Assembly (NCBI GenBank): GCA_016715825.1
Contig: JADJXO010000001.1
Span: 743,001 to 807,000, forward strand
Direction: 5' to 3'
Source: Nitrospira sp.
Lineage (GTDB): Bacteria > Nitrospirota > Nitrospiria > Nitrospirales > Nitrospiraceae
Length of the DNA stretch: 64,000 nt
Part shown: one piece after another, positions 45,189-54,058 of the stretch
How positions within the stretch are numbered: the first letter of the stretch is position 1
Layout: every line of letters starts with the position of its first letter
Program-made: the position numbers and the translations under genes
The notes under the pieces: generated by a model
The model's database searches: none
What the model saw: the letters and a program-made list of their open reading frames with translations, nothing else
Told to the model about the DNA's origin: nothing

Positions 45189-46784
45189 CTAGGTGAACGA
45201 GCGGGAAGAGCCGAATTCGCATTTTCGTCCCTTGACCTCGTGATTGCTGTGCATCCAGCCATGTTGGTCGAGGCTCAAGAGAGCGTGATCGGCTCGAAGG
45301 GCATTTTTAAGGATCGCCGTGCAGGTTGGCGTGAGACGACCCGGGATAATTTCCAAATTCATCGGCACACTTCGGGCCAGTGCAAGGTCGAGCAGATGCT
45401 TGAGCGAGTCGTCATCGTCATCGACATCATCATCACGGAGAAAAAGGTGGAGGTCCCGGCCTTCGGTCTCTTTTGCATCAAGAAAGTGCTTGAGCTCGGT
45501 GAGCCATGGGGCAGGTTGATGGATGAGTGCTGAGGTCGAGGCCGCTCGCTCGTTGAGAGCTCGACCGTGTGCCTGTGATGCGAGTCGTTCAATCACCAGG
45601 GCGGTCTCTCGTCCACCATTAGTATTGATGGAATGACCAGTGTGAACCGAAGAGCCATCCAAGGATACCGCGATCTTCTCTGCCAAATGCTCTGGGCTGA
45701 GATCAGTGGGTTGCAATACAGTGAGGAGCCCCAATTGTTCCAGCTTTCGGGCGCGAATGGTTTGCTCATCATTCTTGTGGCCGGTAAAAGGCCACACCAG
45801 TGCGCGTGCACCGGTATTCAAGAGATTCATACAGGTGTTGTAGCCGGCCATTGAGATGGAGAGAGCGGCCTGATGCATCAGTGATTCGAAGGACGAGGTA
45901 AAACGCCGGACATCGATATGTGAGTACTGAGCCGCAAGATGGCGGAGTTGAGCATACTGGTGCTCGGGCATATAAGGACCCGTGAACAGTAGCATCCGAT
46001 GAGGGACGCTCCGAATCAGCAGAACGGAGGCACGAATACTACTGTCGAGTAGCTCGTATCCCACGCGTCCTCCCCCGATGCTGGCAAGAATCGACGGCCC
46101 GCCATCGGAAGCTAGTTGGCCGTCCAATGCCTGAACATCCGCCGACACATCGGAGTCCTGCGTCACGAAGCCGGTGTACTGAACCTCGCACCGGAGATCC
46201 CGGCAGCGTGAAAATGTTTCGTCCAAGGTCTGGAACGTCGGATCCGAATGGATCAGCAACAGGTCGAAGTATCGGTTCATGAGGCTGACCACCCAATCCT
46301 CGTGGCGAACCTGATCCGGTTTGGTGACTAGAATATCCCGCAGGCTGCAGACGACTTGTGTCGAAGAAGTGGAGAGACGGATATGCGCCAATAGGGGCAG
46401 CAACTCGAAGGCAAATCGCTTTCTCCCAAAGGGGAAGAGCTCAATGATGACAACGTCGGGACGAAAATGGCCAACAAGCTCGAGCAGCATGTTCTTTCTG
46501 GCTCGCTGAACCTGTTCAAGGGTGGTGTCTTCGCTATGAATGTTCAACCCTTGGAATTCACTGTCGGACGTGATCGGTGGTAGATTGACGATCGTAACCC
46601 ACGACGGAATGTCTATGTCGGAGATGGATTCACCTCCATTCACAAAGACGACGGTGCAGTTCTTCAATGATCGGGCGATGGCCATGCTTCGGATGAGATG
46701 GCCCATCCCCAGGACATGCTGACAATAGATAAGGACTCGAGGTTTCTCTGTCACCGCTGTCTTATCGGGTAATTCATCGTTCAT
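45189..46784 (-). CDS. MurG-like (COG4671-type) glycosyltransferase fused to a truncated polysaccharide deacetylase
   Basis: The 531-residue product starts at ATG 46784, overlapping the upstream stop as ATGA. Residues ~15-400 are a GT-B glycosyltransferase: IYCQHVLGMGHLIRSMAIAR, quoted as QHVLGMGHLIRSM, ILASIGGGRVGYELL, and LSISMAGYNTCMNLL near the nucleotide-sugar site. From ~440 a NodB-like deacetylase begins with LHLFLRDDDVD (metal Asp pair) and HGWMHSNHE (metal His pair), then stops at TAG 45189. The catalytic barrel is thus incomplete unless the TAG is read through. The longest frame reaches 46901 but would overlap the kinase gene heavily. Loss of deacetylation would leave N- or O-acetyl groups on the polymer. 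Confidence 0.85.
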   Translation of the reverse strand: MNDELPDKTAVTEKPRVLIYCQHVLGMGHLIRSMAIARSLKNCTVVFVNGGESISDIDIPSWVTIVNLPPITSDSEFQGLNIHSEDTTLEQVQRARKNMLLELVGHFRPDVVIIELFPFGRKRFAFELLPLLAHIRLSTSSTQVVCSLRDILVTKPDQVRHEDWVVSLMNRYFDLLLIHSDPTFQTLDETFSRCRDLRCEVQYTGFVTQDSDVSADVQALDGQLASDGGPSILASIGGGRVGYELLDSSIRASVLLIRSVPHRMLLFTGPYMPEHQYAQLRHLAAQYSHIDVRRFTSSFESLMHQAALSISMAGYNTCMNLLNTGARALVWPFTGHKNDEQTIRARKLEQLGLLTVLQPTDLSPEHLAEKIAVSLDGSSVHTGHSINTNGGRETALVIERLASQAHGRALNERAASTSALIHQPAPWLTELKHFLDAKETEGRDLHLFLRDDDVDDDDDSLKHLLDLALARSVPMNLEIIPGRLTPTCTAILKNALRADHALLSLDQHGWMHSNHEVKGRKCEFGSSRSFT

Positions 46785-48187
46785 TGAAGTAAACCTCTCT
46801 GGGCCGATCTGATAATCCGCTCGACTGTCTCCTCGAAGCCTGGCGCAAACCGTAAGTATTGTCGGTAGGCCTTGTTCACCAATTGGAGACGAACATGCCA
46901 AGCAAACCGCTCAATCGAGACCGGCCAGTCCACCAACCTCTGGTATTGATGCCATCCTTCGGTTGTGATGAGGTGCACAAATTCATGATCTCCATGGCGG
47001 AATTGAAGATCCACCACGAAGTTTGCCAGATCCTGTACGGGATCGCCGATGACAAGTTCATCGAGATCACAAAAGACGAGTCTCCCGTTGTCGGCAAGCA
47101 GTTGATCAACATGAAAATCCCAATGGATTGGACGAAATGGGATGGTTGATGAATGCGGCGCAGTCCGCTCAACCTCATCAGCCACATCCCCACATGCCTC
47201 TGAGAGCCGTGGGATCGCATCAGAGAGTTTACTCAACTTCTTGTGGGTCTCAACAAGATGGCTTGCTGGGGAATGGACGGCAAGGTCGCGTATGTCACTG
47301 GCGTGTAGTGAGGCCAAGCCCTTTGCAACGGTGGCGATATAGGGTTTGTAATTGGATGTGTTGAGCACGTGGAGCAGTGGAGTGCCGGGCGCCCCACGCT
47401 GCCACACTGTATTAATTGCAGCGCTGTAGCCGAGAGGTTGCGCAATGGTCATCGCCTCCTGGTCGGCAAGGCAGCGCTCCCAGAAGTATTGCAGACGTTC
47501 ATAGAGGGTTTGCCCCTGTGAGTCACCGAACGTTTTTCCAAACAATTGATAGGTTCGATCGTGAGTTGAATCGTAAAGGTTGTACCGGTTGGTGCAGCGA
47601 ATCTCTGGTCGATAATTCACTACTTGATGCGCCAAGACCTGAGCGGTTCCCTGTATGCCGATCTTTCTCAGACCCTCTGCAGGGAGGTGTTGCTGGACGG
47701 CTAGAAGATTAACAAGTTGGCGTAAATGAGGAAGGGCAGGGTCGTGAGGAAATCTCCAGAGGATCAGATCGTATTCCGGTACATGGCTCACAGAATTCTG
47801 AAACTCCGAGTCAGATATTCCGTTCTGAACAAGTAGGCGAAAGTCCTCTCTACTGCGACCGCTAAGAAACACTTTCAGATAAACGATACGCTGGAAGGAT
47901 CGGCCAGTTGCTCCTTCTCTCAGTGTGAGCTGATAGCAGGCGGACAACGTGGACTTATTCTTGCTGGTCGGCTTGAGGTACGTCTTCAGTTTTGCGTCTA
48001 GAATGACGCAGTCCCTGATTTCAAAAGAGCCTGTGGAAAGTTCTGGAACACATGATCGAAGGATGGGAACAGCGTTCACGAGGGTTGCGAACCGCTGAAA
48101 GGTTCGGCGTATAGTCCCCCAATCTGGTGTTATCATGGATTCAGAAACAGGACCGATATTGAACGGGCTGTGGGTGGTCGACATCAT
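46781..48187 (-). CDS. APH-fold phosphotransferase, paralogue 3 (divergent active site)
   Basis: A 468-residue kinase-like protein of the aminoglycoside-phosphotransferase fold. The C-lobe has the Brenner-type motif as H355-W-D357-F-H-V-D-Q362, in which the usual metal-binding Asn is Gln, and D374-L-D-E as the DFD-like motif. The ATP lysine is probably K218 in YQLFGKTFGD. A second lobe-like segment (residues ~60-125) repeats the pattern YxLxx...YLKVFLSGRSR ahead of it. Two other genes in this operon encode the same layout. Substrate is unknown; a sugar or lipid-linked sugar is more likely than a drug given the setting. The ATG overlaps the upstream stop by 4 bp. Confidence 0.8.
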   Translation of the reverse strand: MMSTTHSPFNIGPVSESMITPDWGTIRRTFQRFATLVNAVPILRSCVPELSTGSFEIRDCVILDAKLKTYLKPTSKNKSTLSACYQLTLREGATGRSFQRIVYLKVFLSGRSREDFRLLVQNGISDSEFQNSVSHVPEYDLILWRFPHDPALPHLRQLVNLLAVQQHLPAEGLRKIGIQGTAQVLAHQVVNYRPEIRCTNRYNLYDSTHDRTYQLFGKTFGDSQGQTLYERLQYFWERCLADQEAMTIAQPLGYSAAINTVWQRGAPGTPLLHVLNTSNYKPYIATVAKGLASLHASDIRDLAVHSPASHLVETHKKLSKLSDAIPRLSEACGDVADEVERTAPHSSTIPFRPIHWDFHVDQLLADNGRLVFCDLDELVIGDPVQDLANFVVDLQFRHGDHEFVHLITTEGWHQYQRLVDWPVSIERFAWHVRLQLVNKAYRQYLRFAPGFEETVERIIRSAQRGLLQ

Positions 48188-49335
48188 CCATACCCCACGT
48201 GAGCCAGAATGTTCGTGAGTATGCGATCGGAATCGAAATGGGTTTCAGCGATGTCTCGCGCCGCACGACAATGACCAAGATAGTCTCCGTTAATATCTTC
48301 GATGCCTGCCAGGGCTTCTTCCATCGTGCTGAACGTGAGCAGCCCCTTGCCTGTCGGTAGGTGCGGTTCGATGCCGGTTGATTGAACAAGCACCGGCCTC
48401 CCGGATGCTAAGTAGAGGGCACTCCGGTCGCTGAACCAGCCGACCGCAAATTCGACGACGCGATGATGTGCCACGCTGAACTCTGCGCGGGAGTGAGAGA
48501 TATATTCTCTGTAATCCGTCATCGTGCGAAGCCTCCGGGGATCCGTCAGCCGCCAGCCGTTCTGTCGAAATATCTCCCCATCGACTTCATCGCGAGGTTC
48601 AACACGCAGAGCGATTTCCAGTTCCTGTGCGGTTCTCTTCGGGATCTCGATGAACTTGAGCCAGCTATCAGATTTTTCACCCGACTCCGTTCCTTGCCAC
48701 CGGAAGGTGGTTCGCCCCTTCCAACTGGAGATGGTCGTGAATCGAGTGCTCGCATGATCCGGACCCGTCGGCCATATTGGGAGAACCACGGGACGGAGTA
48801 TCGGATGCCAGTGGCGATTTCCTGTCGGGATGCGACAGGCGTCCGTCCCGATATTGAGACCCAAAGTGAACAGATAATCGTAGTGATCCAATGCCTCGTA
48901 GTCACCGCCATGTTGTTGAAGAAAGACCTGCGTATTACCAGGATTGCCATCGATGTAGAGCCGATATCTCGGATTCGCAAAAATGTCTTGAACCTTATGG
49001 ATTTCTCCGCTTCTCGTCATCAACAGGTCACACCGCTTGGCGACGTTGACGGCTTCGGCGAACGGTATGCCGTGCGTGGCTTCTCCATTCTTGTAAATCA
49101 GGCAACATCGTGGCCAGATTCCATAGGTCTTCATTACCGATTCGAAATGTCGTCGACCCTCCCATTGTTCGAATGGAACCTTCTTGCCGGATGCATCGAC
49201 GCATCGATTTGAACCGACGCGCTCCATCACGTACACCTCATGGCCGAGTCGTTGCAGGCCAACCGGGTAGGCCATGATGCTGTCGATATGACCAGCAGTG
49301 GCATTGGCGATTTTCCCCGTACAGATGATCAGCAT
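48184..49335 (-). CDS. Glycosyltransferase-like protein (GT-B fold, family unclear)
   Basis: This 383-residue protein starts with LIICTGKIANATAGHIDSIMAYPVGLQRLGHEV, quoted as CTGKIANATAGH and LQRLGHEVYVME, a Rossmann-type opening like that of GT-B transferases. The C-terminal half has FSVAHHRVVEFAVGWFSDRSA, quoted as RVVEFAVGWFSDR, LASGRPVLVQSTG and GIEPHLPTGKGLLTF, which match the donor-binding part of GT4-like enzymes. It probably adds a sugar to the growing glycan in the cytoplasm. ATG 49335 is preferred because it begins at the fold; GTG 49416 is the longest start. It overlaps the next kinase gene by ATGA. Confidence 0.72.
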   Translation of the reverse strand: MLIICTGKIANATAGHIDSIMAYPVGLQRLGHEVYVMERVGSNRCVDASGKKVPFEQWEGRRHFESVMKTYGIWPRCCLIYKNGEATHGIPFAEAVNVAKRCDLLMTRSGEIHKVQDIFANPRYRLYIDGNPGNTQVFLQQHGGDYEALDHYDYLFTLGLNIGTDACRIPTGNRHWHPILRPVVLPIWPTGPDHASTRFTTISSWKGRTTFRWQGTESGEKSDSWLKFIEIPKRTAQELEIALRVEPRDEVDGEIFRQNGWRLTDPRRLRTMTDYREYISHSRAEFSVAHHRVVEFAVGWFSDRSALYLASGRPVLVQSTGIEPHLPTGKGLLTFSTMEEALAGIEDINGDYLGHCRAARDIAETHFDSDRILTNILAHVGYG

Positions 49336-49432
49336 GTCATCAGTGTTCCGTTCGCGCACATCGGATAGTCGTATCAGCGGACTACGTGCACACTGTTCTC
49401 GACTTGTTCCTCGCACACTGAACTGCCGATCC

Positions 49433-50410
49433 TCATCGCGTGTAGAAGTGCAGGAATTTGTCCCGAACTGCCGGTGCGAGGGATGCTTCCAGTTTCTTCC
49501 TCGCGGCCTGGCCTACACGCTTCCGCAACGCCGGGTCGGCTTTGAGGGTCAAGAGGATCTCGACAGCCTCCTCGTCGGTATCGAAGAGGAAGCCGTCAAC
49601 TCGGTCGTTGATGTACTCGCGGTAGCCGCCTCTCCTGTGGCAGACGACGGGCAGTCCGCAGGCCATGGCCTCAGAGACGACCCTGCCGCTGGGCTCGAAG
49701 TACTTCTCCGACGTGCGGTAGAAGAAACAATCCAGGCCCTTCAAGAAGACTTCCGGCTCCTGCGCGCCTGCCGGAAGCAGGGTGACCTCTGGTACGTTGT
49801 CGAGCTCGCCGGCCAGGCATCGGCCCCCCATGATCTTCACGGTGCCGCCTTCAGAGATAAGGTGGTCGTAGATCCCGATGTCGTTGGGGTGGTGCTTCTT
49901 GGAGTGGTCCCTGCTCAGCCGGCCGATTGTGAAGCGCCTGTCCGACCCATTGTCGGACTCGCATTCGGCCGGTGCGAACCGTTGCAGATCTATCGGAGAC
50001 ATCTCGACAGGGCCCGAGAGACGGCAGGCATCCATCAGCCACTGCGCCGCGAAGACGATCTCCACCTTCGGCTTCCCGAAGCTCTGTAGTGTATGCAGGC
50101 GGTCTTGGAGCTGGTCGAGTCGCGATGTGTTGTAGATGAGAATGGTGCGCGTCGGCCGAGCCAGGTCAATCCAGGGCCCAAGCTCGTGATAGACGCCGAC
50201 GATGATGAACGTGCCGGTGATCGGAAAAGACTTGCTCGAGAAATCGATTCTGCGTATCGGATAGTCCGAGAAGCGGGAATTCGGCTCCAAAGAGCTCCAG
50301 AGCTGGACATCGCAGCGCTTGGAGAGTTCTTCGAACAGCCTCAGGGTCCGCCATTCACTGCCGCCCGATGCGTTCCCCATCGGATTGATCAGATGGACCT
50401 GCTTCAACAT
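49433..50410 (-). CDS. Glycosyltransferase family 4
   Basis: A 325-residue GT-B enzyme. The start ATG 50410 overlaps the kinase stop by 7 bp and begins MLKQVHLINPMGNASGGSEWR; the longer frame adds 68 residues without a matching signal. The donor site is seen in FTIGRLSRDHSKKHHPND, KIMGGRCLAGELDNV and EPSGRVVSEAMACGLPVVCHRRGG (quoted as SGRVVSEAMACGLPVVCH), with the E-x7-E motif. It probably adds a sugar using a nucleotide sugar in the cytoplasm. The gene is more GC-rich than its neighbours (39 of the 60 bases at 49501-49560 are G or C). Confidence 0.85.
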   Translation of the reverse strand: MLKQVHLINPMGNASGGSEWRTLRLFEELSKRCDVQLWSSLEPNSRFSDYPIRRIDFSSKSFPITGTFIIVGVYHELGPWIDLARPTRTILIYNTSRLDQLQDRLHTLQSFGKPKVEIVFAAQWLMDACRLSGPVEMSPIDLQRFAPAECESDNGSDRRFTIGRLSRDHSKKHHPNDIGIYDHLISEGGTVKIMGGRCLAGELDNVPEVTLLPAGAQEPEVFLKGLDCFFYRTSEKYFEPSGRVVSEAMACGLPVVCHRRGGYREYINDRVDGFLFDTDEEAVEILLTLKADPALRKRVGQAARKKLEASLAPAVRDKFLHFYTR

Positions 50411-51915
50411 GAGTCTTGCCTCCACGGGGCAGTCGGAGGCTCGATCCCGTTCAGCGCGCACTTTGAGGCGAGCCTCGTTGCATTGCCGGCCAGATCCAAG
50501 ATTCGGAGGACCTCCTGTTCGGTCCCAGCCGCCTGTTGGAAGTAAGCCCGATAGGCCTTGTTGAGGAACTGGACGCGCAAATGCCAAGCCAGGCGCTCGG
50601 CCGACATTTCCCACTCGACCGAGCGCTGGTATGACGCGAGAAAAGTGGAACTCATCGCGTCTCGGAGTGTCGGAGAGAAGTCGTAGAAATGCAGATAGAC
50701 AATGAAATTAGCCACGTCCCGTGCCGGATCCCCTTGCACACAGTCGTCGAAATCCAAGAACACCACCTGGTCATCTTGGGCCAACAGGTTGCCAAACTGA
50801 CAATCTCCGTGGATGAGCGTGTGGTCGGCAGATGCGATTGAGGGTGCGTCAGTCTCGAGATGCCGGAGCAAGACCTGGAGCGGCGTCATCACTAGAGGGA
50901 GGGCCTGTCCAAGCTTGAGTGATTTCTTGCGGGACTCAACGAGATGATCATCAATGGTCACGGCACGAGAGCTGCCCAGACGGCTTTTGTGGAGCGTCGC
51001 GAGACCCGTCGCCACCTTGAGGAGATAGCGTTCGTAATTGGTTTCGTCGATGACACGAGACAACGGGGCGCCGTCAATGGCCCGTTGCCAGATGGTCTTG
51101 ACGGTTTCCGTGTAGGCGAGCGGCTGAGCCACCGTGATGCTTCCGGGATCCTGGCACGATGTGCGCCAGAAGTGTATCATCCGCTCGTAAATCTCTTTGC
51201 CTTCCTCGCCCTTGAAGGTTTTGCCGTAGAGGGTGAGCTCGTGCGGAGTTCCGGCCACTTGCCATTGTAAGTCATAGCGTGTGGTGCAACTTTTCTCCGG
51301 CAGGTAGTGAGCCACTCTGTTGGTGAGATTAGTGAGACCGTCTGGTGCTGGCACGCTGTTCGGAAGAAGCTCCCAGGGCAGGTAAGACCGGACTCGGTCC
51401 GCATCAATCACCTTTGGCAGATGCGTAAGCACCGGGTCGTGTGGGAACCTCCAAACGATGGCGTCGAGCTCCGGGACGTGAACGACGAAGGTTCCCGTGC
51501 CTAGGCCGGTGCGGCTCGAGTCGGCCAGCTTCTCCCATTCGTTCCGGCTGCGACCTCCGAGATAGGCCTTGACGTAGAAGAGAGTATCGTGCCGGCGCTC
51601 GCGACGGCCGGCCACGTCGAGCCGATAACAGACGGACAGTGATGATTTGGACTGCGACTGCGCCTTCAAATGCTTATACCGCGCATAGACGATGGTGCAG
51701 GCGATCGGAAGCTCCTGGCTGTCGAAGCCGGCAGCAAGCCGTTGCCACAGGAGGTTTCCCATGGCCTCTGCGTCGGCGAATCGTGCGAAATTCGCGATGG
51801 GTACGTTGGGCTCAAGATGTGTGCTGTTTCGGTCTTGCACCATATTGTCAGCCCCGGCTTCGATAGCACTGTCGCAGTGCACAATCTTTGTAGGCGTCCA
51901 TAGTCGATCGCTCAT
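50404..51915 (-). CDS. APH-fold phosphotransferase, paralogue 2 (canonical active site)
   Basis: This 503-residue protein has a canonical APH/choline-kinase C-lobe: H369-G-D371-C-Q-F-G-N376 and D388-F-D390-D. The ATP lysine is K232 in LYGKTFKGEEG. Residues ~75-130 hold an extra N-lobe-like unit (SVCYRLD, then FYVKAYLGGRSRNEWEKL with K116). Its closest relatives in the window are the kinases at 46781 and 52565, which share the layout. It probably phosphorylates a sugar or glycan intermediate. It overlaps the histidine phosphatase gene by 4 bp upstream and the GT4 gene by 7 bp downstream. Confidence 0.82.
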   Translation of the reverse strand: MSDRLWTPTKIVHCDSAIEAGADNMVQDRNSTHLEPNVPIANFARFADAEAMGNLLWQRLAAGFDSQELPIACTIVYARYKHLKAQSQSKSSLSVCYRLDVAGRRERRHDTLFYVKAYLGGRSRNEWEKLADSSRTGLGTGTFVVHVPELDAIVWRFPHDPVLTHLPKVIDADRVRSYLPWELLPNSVPAPDGLTNLTNRVAHYLPEKSCTTRYDLQWQVAGTPHELTLYGKTFKGEEGKEIYERMIHFWRTSCQDPGSITVAQPLAYTETVKTIWQRAIDGAPLSRVIDETNYERYLLKVATGLATLHKSRLGSSRAVTIDDHLVESRKKSLKLGQALPLVMTPLQVLLRHLETDAPSIASADHTLIHGDCQFGNLLAQDDQVVFLDFDDCVQGDPARDVANFIVYLHFYDFSPTLRDAMSSTFLASYQRSVEWEMSAERLAWHLRVQFLNKAYRAYFQQAAGTEQEVLRILDLAGNATRLASKCALNGIEPPTAPWRQDSC

Positions 51916-52568
51916 GATGCCGTAATACTTACAGATCTTAAGCCAGCCCGATTTGCGGTGAGATGAATAAGAGCTAGCTCCGGCCGGTCGTGAACCGCAA
52001 TTTCATAGACGTATCGTCTTTTCAGATCTAAATGCGGCCATTCTTCTTCAGGACGTTGCATCAGCATGCCGAACAGAACTCGATTCGTATTGCGATGTCC
52101 GACGATCAGAATTATGCCGCCACGCTGCGCGGTCAGGATCTTCTTCAGCGACTCTTTCACCCGTTCCGCGAGATCGAGAAAGCTTTCTCCTTCGGGAATG
52201 CGATAGTGTCGCTTGTCCCGTTTGCGCTCCTCCCAGAGAACCTTGGCCTCAGGATCGCGTGCGTCTCGGTAGCGCCCTTCAAGAACTCCCAAGTGCATCT
52301 CATTCAGTGCGGTAGTGGGGTGAATGGGGAGGCCGTGGATCGCAGCGGTAGGCTCGGCGGTCTCCACCGTTCGTCTGAGGGCGCTGGTATAGATTCCCGT
52401 CAGGGGCACCGCACGAAGACGATCCGCCAAGGCCTGGCTCTGATCAACTCCCTCTGAGGAGAGCGGGGGATCGAGCTGGCCGGACATTCGCTTTTCCAGA
52501 TTGAACTGGCTTTCCCCGTGACGAACAAGATACACAAGAGTTGGGCGAGGTCCGGGATGAATAATCAC
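51912..52568 (-). CDS. Histidine phosphatase family protein
   Basis: A 218-residue enzyme of the phosphoglycerate-mutase-like phosphatase family. The phospho-acceptor histidine is in LVRHGESQFN near residue 17; a second active-site His is in IILIVGHRNTNR, and the acid residue in LNEMHLGVLEG. It removes phosphate from a small molecule in the cytoplasm. Its position between two kinase paralogues, with 4-bp overlaps on both sides, suggests it acts on the same phosphorylated intermediate. No membrane segment or signal peptide is seen. Confidence 0.88.
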   Translation of the reverse strand: MIIHPGPRPTLVYLVRHGESQFNLEKRMSGQLDPPLSSEGVDQSQALADRLRAVPLTGIYTSALRRTVETAEPTAAIHGLPIHPTTALNEMHLGVLEGRYRDARDPEAKVLWEERKRDKRHYRIPEGESFLDLAERVKESLKKILTAQRGGIILIVGHRNTNRVLFGMLMQRPEEEWPHLDLKRRYVYEIAVHDRPELALIHLTANRAGLRSVSITAS

Positions 52569-54055
52569 GGCTTCACGCTCCGCATGATCGCATCGGAGTT
52601 TTCGCTGGTCACTACGCCCAACGACTGACCCTTGGAGATCTCATCAGCGAGTCTCAGCAAACCGTTCAGGAGTCCTCTTTGATTATCTTTCAGGCGGGTT
52701 ATGCATCGGTATGAACGCTCGGCCACCAGCGCCACGGCGGTGAACCAGGCAATGGTCGGAGTATCAATCGTCCACGCAACAGACCGATGGTAGTGGTCGA
52801 GAAATAATTGCACATGGCTGACTGTGCGAGAAGATGATCCATGGTTTGCTAAGGTGCCTGTGAGAAGTCCTGCGACGAAACTACCGATATCCCAACCTGG
52901 GGGTCCTTGGCACACGTTGTCGAGATCGATTAATGCGATTGTGCCGTCGGTCAGGAAAAGGTTTTTGAGGTGAAGATCGCCATGGAGGGTCGCGGTCGGG
53001 TGAATTGGAATCATCGCCGCTTGAGCCGTTAACCGACTGAGGAGAGGAACAAGAATCGGGCGGCTGAATGGCTGATGTTGCGCCAACAGAGAACCGACGA
53101 CGGCAAGCTTCTTGACGAGATTCGGTACGGTGATCGCTTGAAGCTGGGACACGGAGGTCGCATGGAGTGCAGCGACGGCATGACCCGCTTCAACGAACAA
53201 CAGGGAAGAGTTCGAGCCTTCCATGGCATCACGCTCCAGCGTGGTGCCGTGTATGCCGAGTTGCCACAGTGTTTTGAGTCGGGCGTCATACCACAGGGGT
53301 TCGGCCATGCAAAGCCGGCCGCTGCGCCTCGCTTCACTGCTCCAAAGTTCTCGCATCACATGATCGGTGTGAGCACCTTCGTTGTCGTAGTAGGTCTTCC
53401 CGTAGATGGATATGCGACGGTGGGTGTCTCCGGTACGGTGCTGCACCTCCAGTGTTGTCCGAACGGTGCAGGTGTGCTCACCGACATAATGCATGACGCG
53501 AGAGTTTGTGTCGGTGACACGCCACTCTTCGCCTACATGTGCGACGAGCCACTGAGGCAAGGATTCGGAAGTGTTGTGGGTCAGCTGGATCATCGCCGGG
53601 AGTGTGTGAATCTTGCGGTCGTTGGGAAACGTCCACAAGACCATCTCCACTTCGGGTACATGGAGGAGCGGTTTCCCAAAACGTGGCTGAACGAGAGCTC
53701 GTTGACAGGCCTTTTCCCATTGTGATCGTGAGGAGCCTTGTGGAAGTGCCCGCCCACACAAAATCTGTTCTACACGCTCACCCGTGGTCTCCTTCTCGAT
53801 GTCGAGACGGTAACTCACCATACAAGAGGATTCCGGTTTGTAGCGCACTTGCAGGATCTCGCATTGTCGGACTGCGAGCCGCTCTCGGGTACCGATCGAG
53901 TCCTGGAGTTGCTGCTGCAGAATCTCGCTCATCGCTTCCTGGTCCAAGATGATACAAAGCTGCGGAAGCCGTGCATCTGTAGGAATGTCGGCAAGCAATC
54001 TACGGTTGGATACGCGAGGTGTGAAGGCTCGGTCAATCACAGCATGGTCCATCAT
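52565..54055 (-). CDS. APH-fold phosphotransferase, paralogue 1
   Basis: This 496-residue kinase-like protein has the catalytic signature H358-G-D360-L-H-L-K-N365 and D377-L-D379-N; the ATP lysine is K220 in IYGKTYYDNEG. Residues ~65-115 form an extra N-lobe-like unit (RYKPESSCMVSYRLDI, then ILCGRALPQGSSRSQWEKA) in which Arg stands where the other paralogues have Lys. So the first unit probably lost its lysine here. The gene starts 3 bp after the heparinase-type gene and overlaps the phosphatase gene by 4 bp. Substrate is unknown. Confidence 0.82.
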   Translation of the reverse strand: MMDHAVIDRAFTPRVSNRRLLADIPTDARLPQLCIILDQEAMSEILQQQLQDSIGTRERLAVRQCEILQVRYKPESSCMVSYRLDIEKETTGERVEQILCGRALPQGSSRSQWEKACQRALVQPRFGKPLLHVPEVEMVLWTFPNDRKIHTLPAMIQLTHNTSESLPQWLVAHVGEEWRVTDTNSRVMHYVGEHTCTVRTTLEVQHRTGDTHRRISIYGKTYYDNEGAHTDHVMRELWSSEARRSGRLCMAEPLWYDARLKTLWQLGIHGTTLERDAMEGSNSSLLFVEAGHAVAALHATSVSQLQAITVPNLVKKLAVVGSLLAQHQPFSRPILVPLLSRLTAQAAMIPIHPTATLHGDLHLKNLFLTDGTIALIDLDNVCQGPPGWDIGSFVAGLLTGTLANHGSSSRTVSHVQLFLDHYHRSVAWTIDTPTIAWFTAVALVAERSYRCITRLKDNQRGLLNGLLRLADEISKGQSLGVVTSENSDAIMRSVKP

Positions 54056-54058
54056 GAG

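Noticed and set aside
49298..50089. 263-codon plus-strand ORF
   Set aside because: It is antisense to the GT4 gene and its neighbour and exists only because the region is GC-rich; no ribosome-binding site and no family match.
46781..54055. Aminoglycoside-resistance genes
   Set aside because: The three proteins have the APH fold but are much longer than resistance enzymes and sit in a glycan operon.
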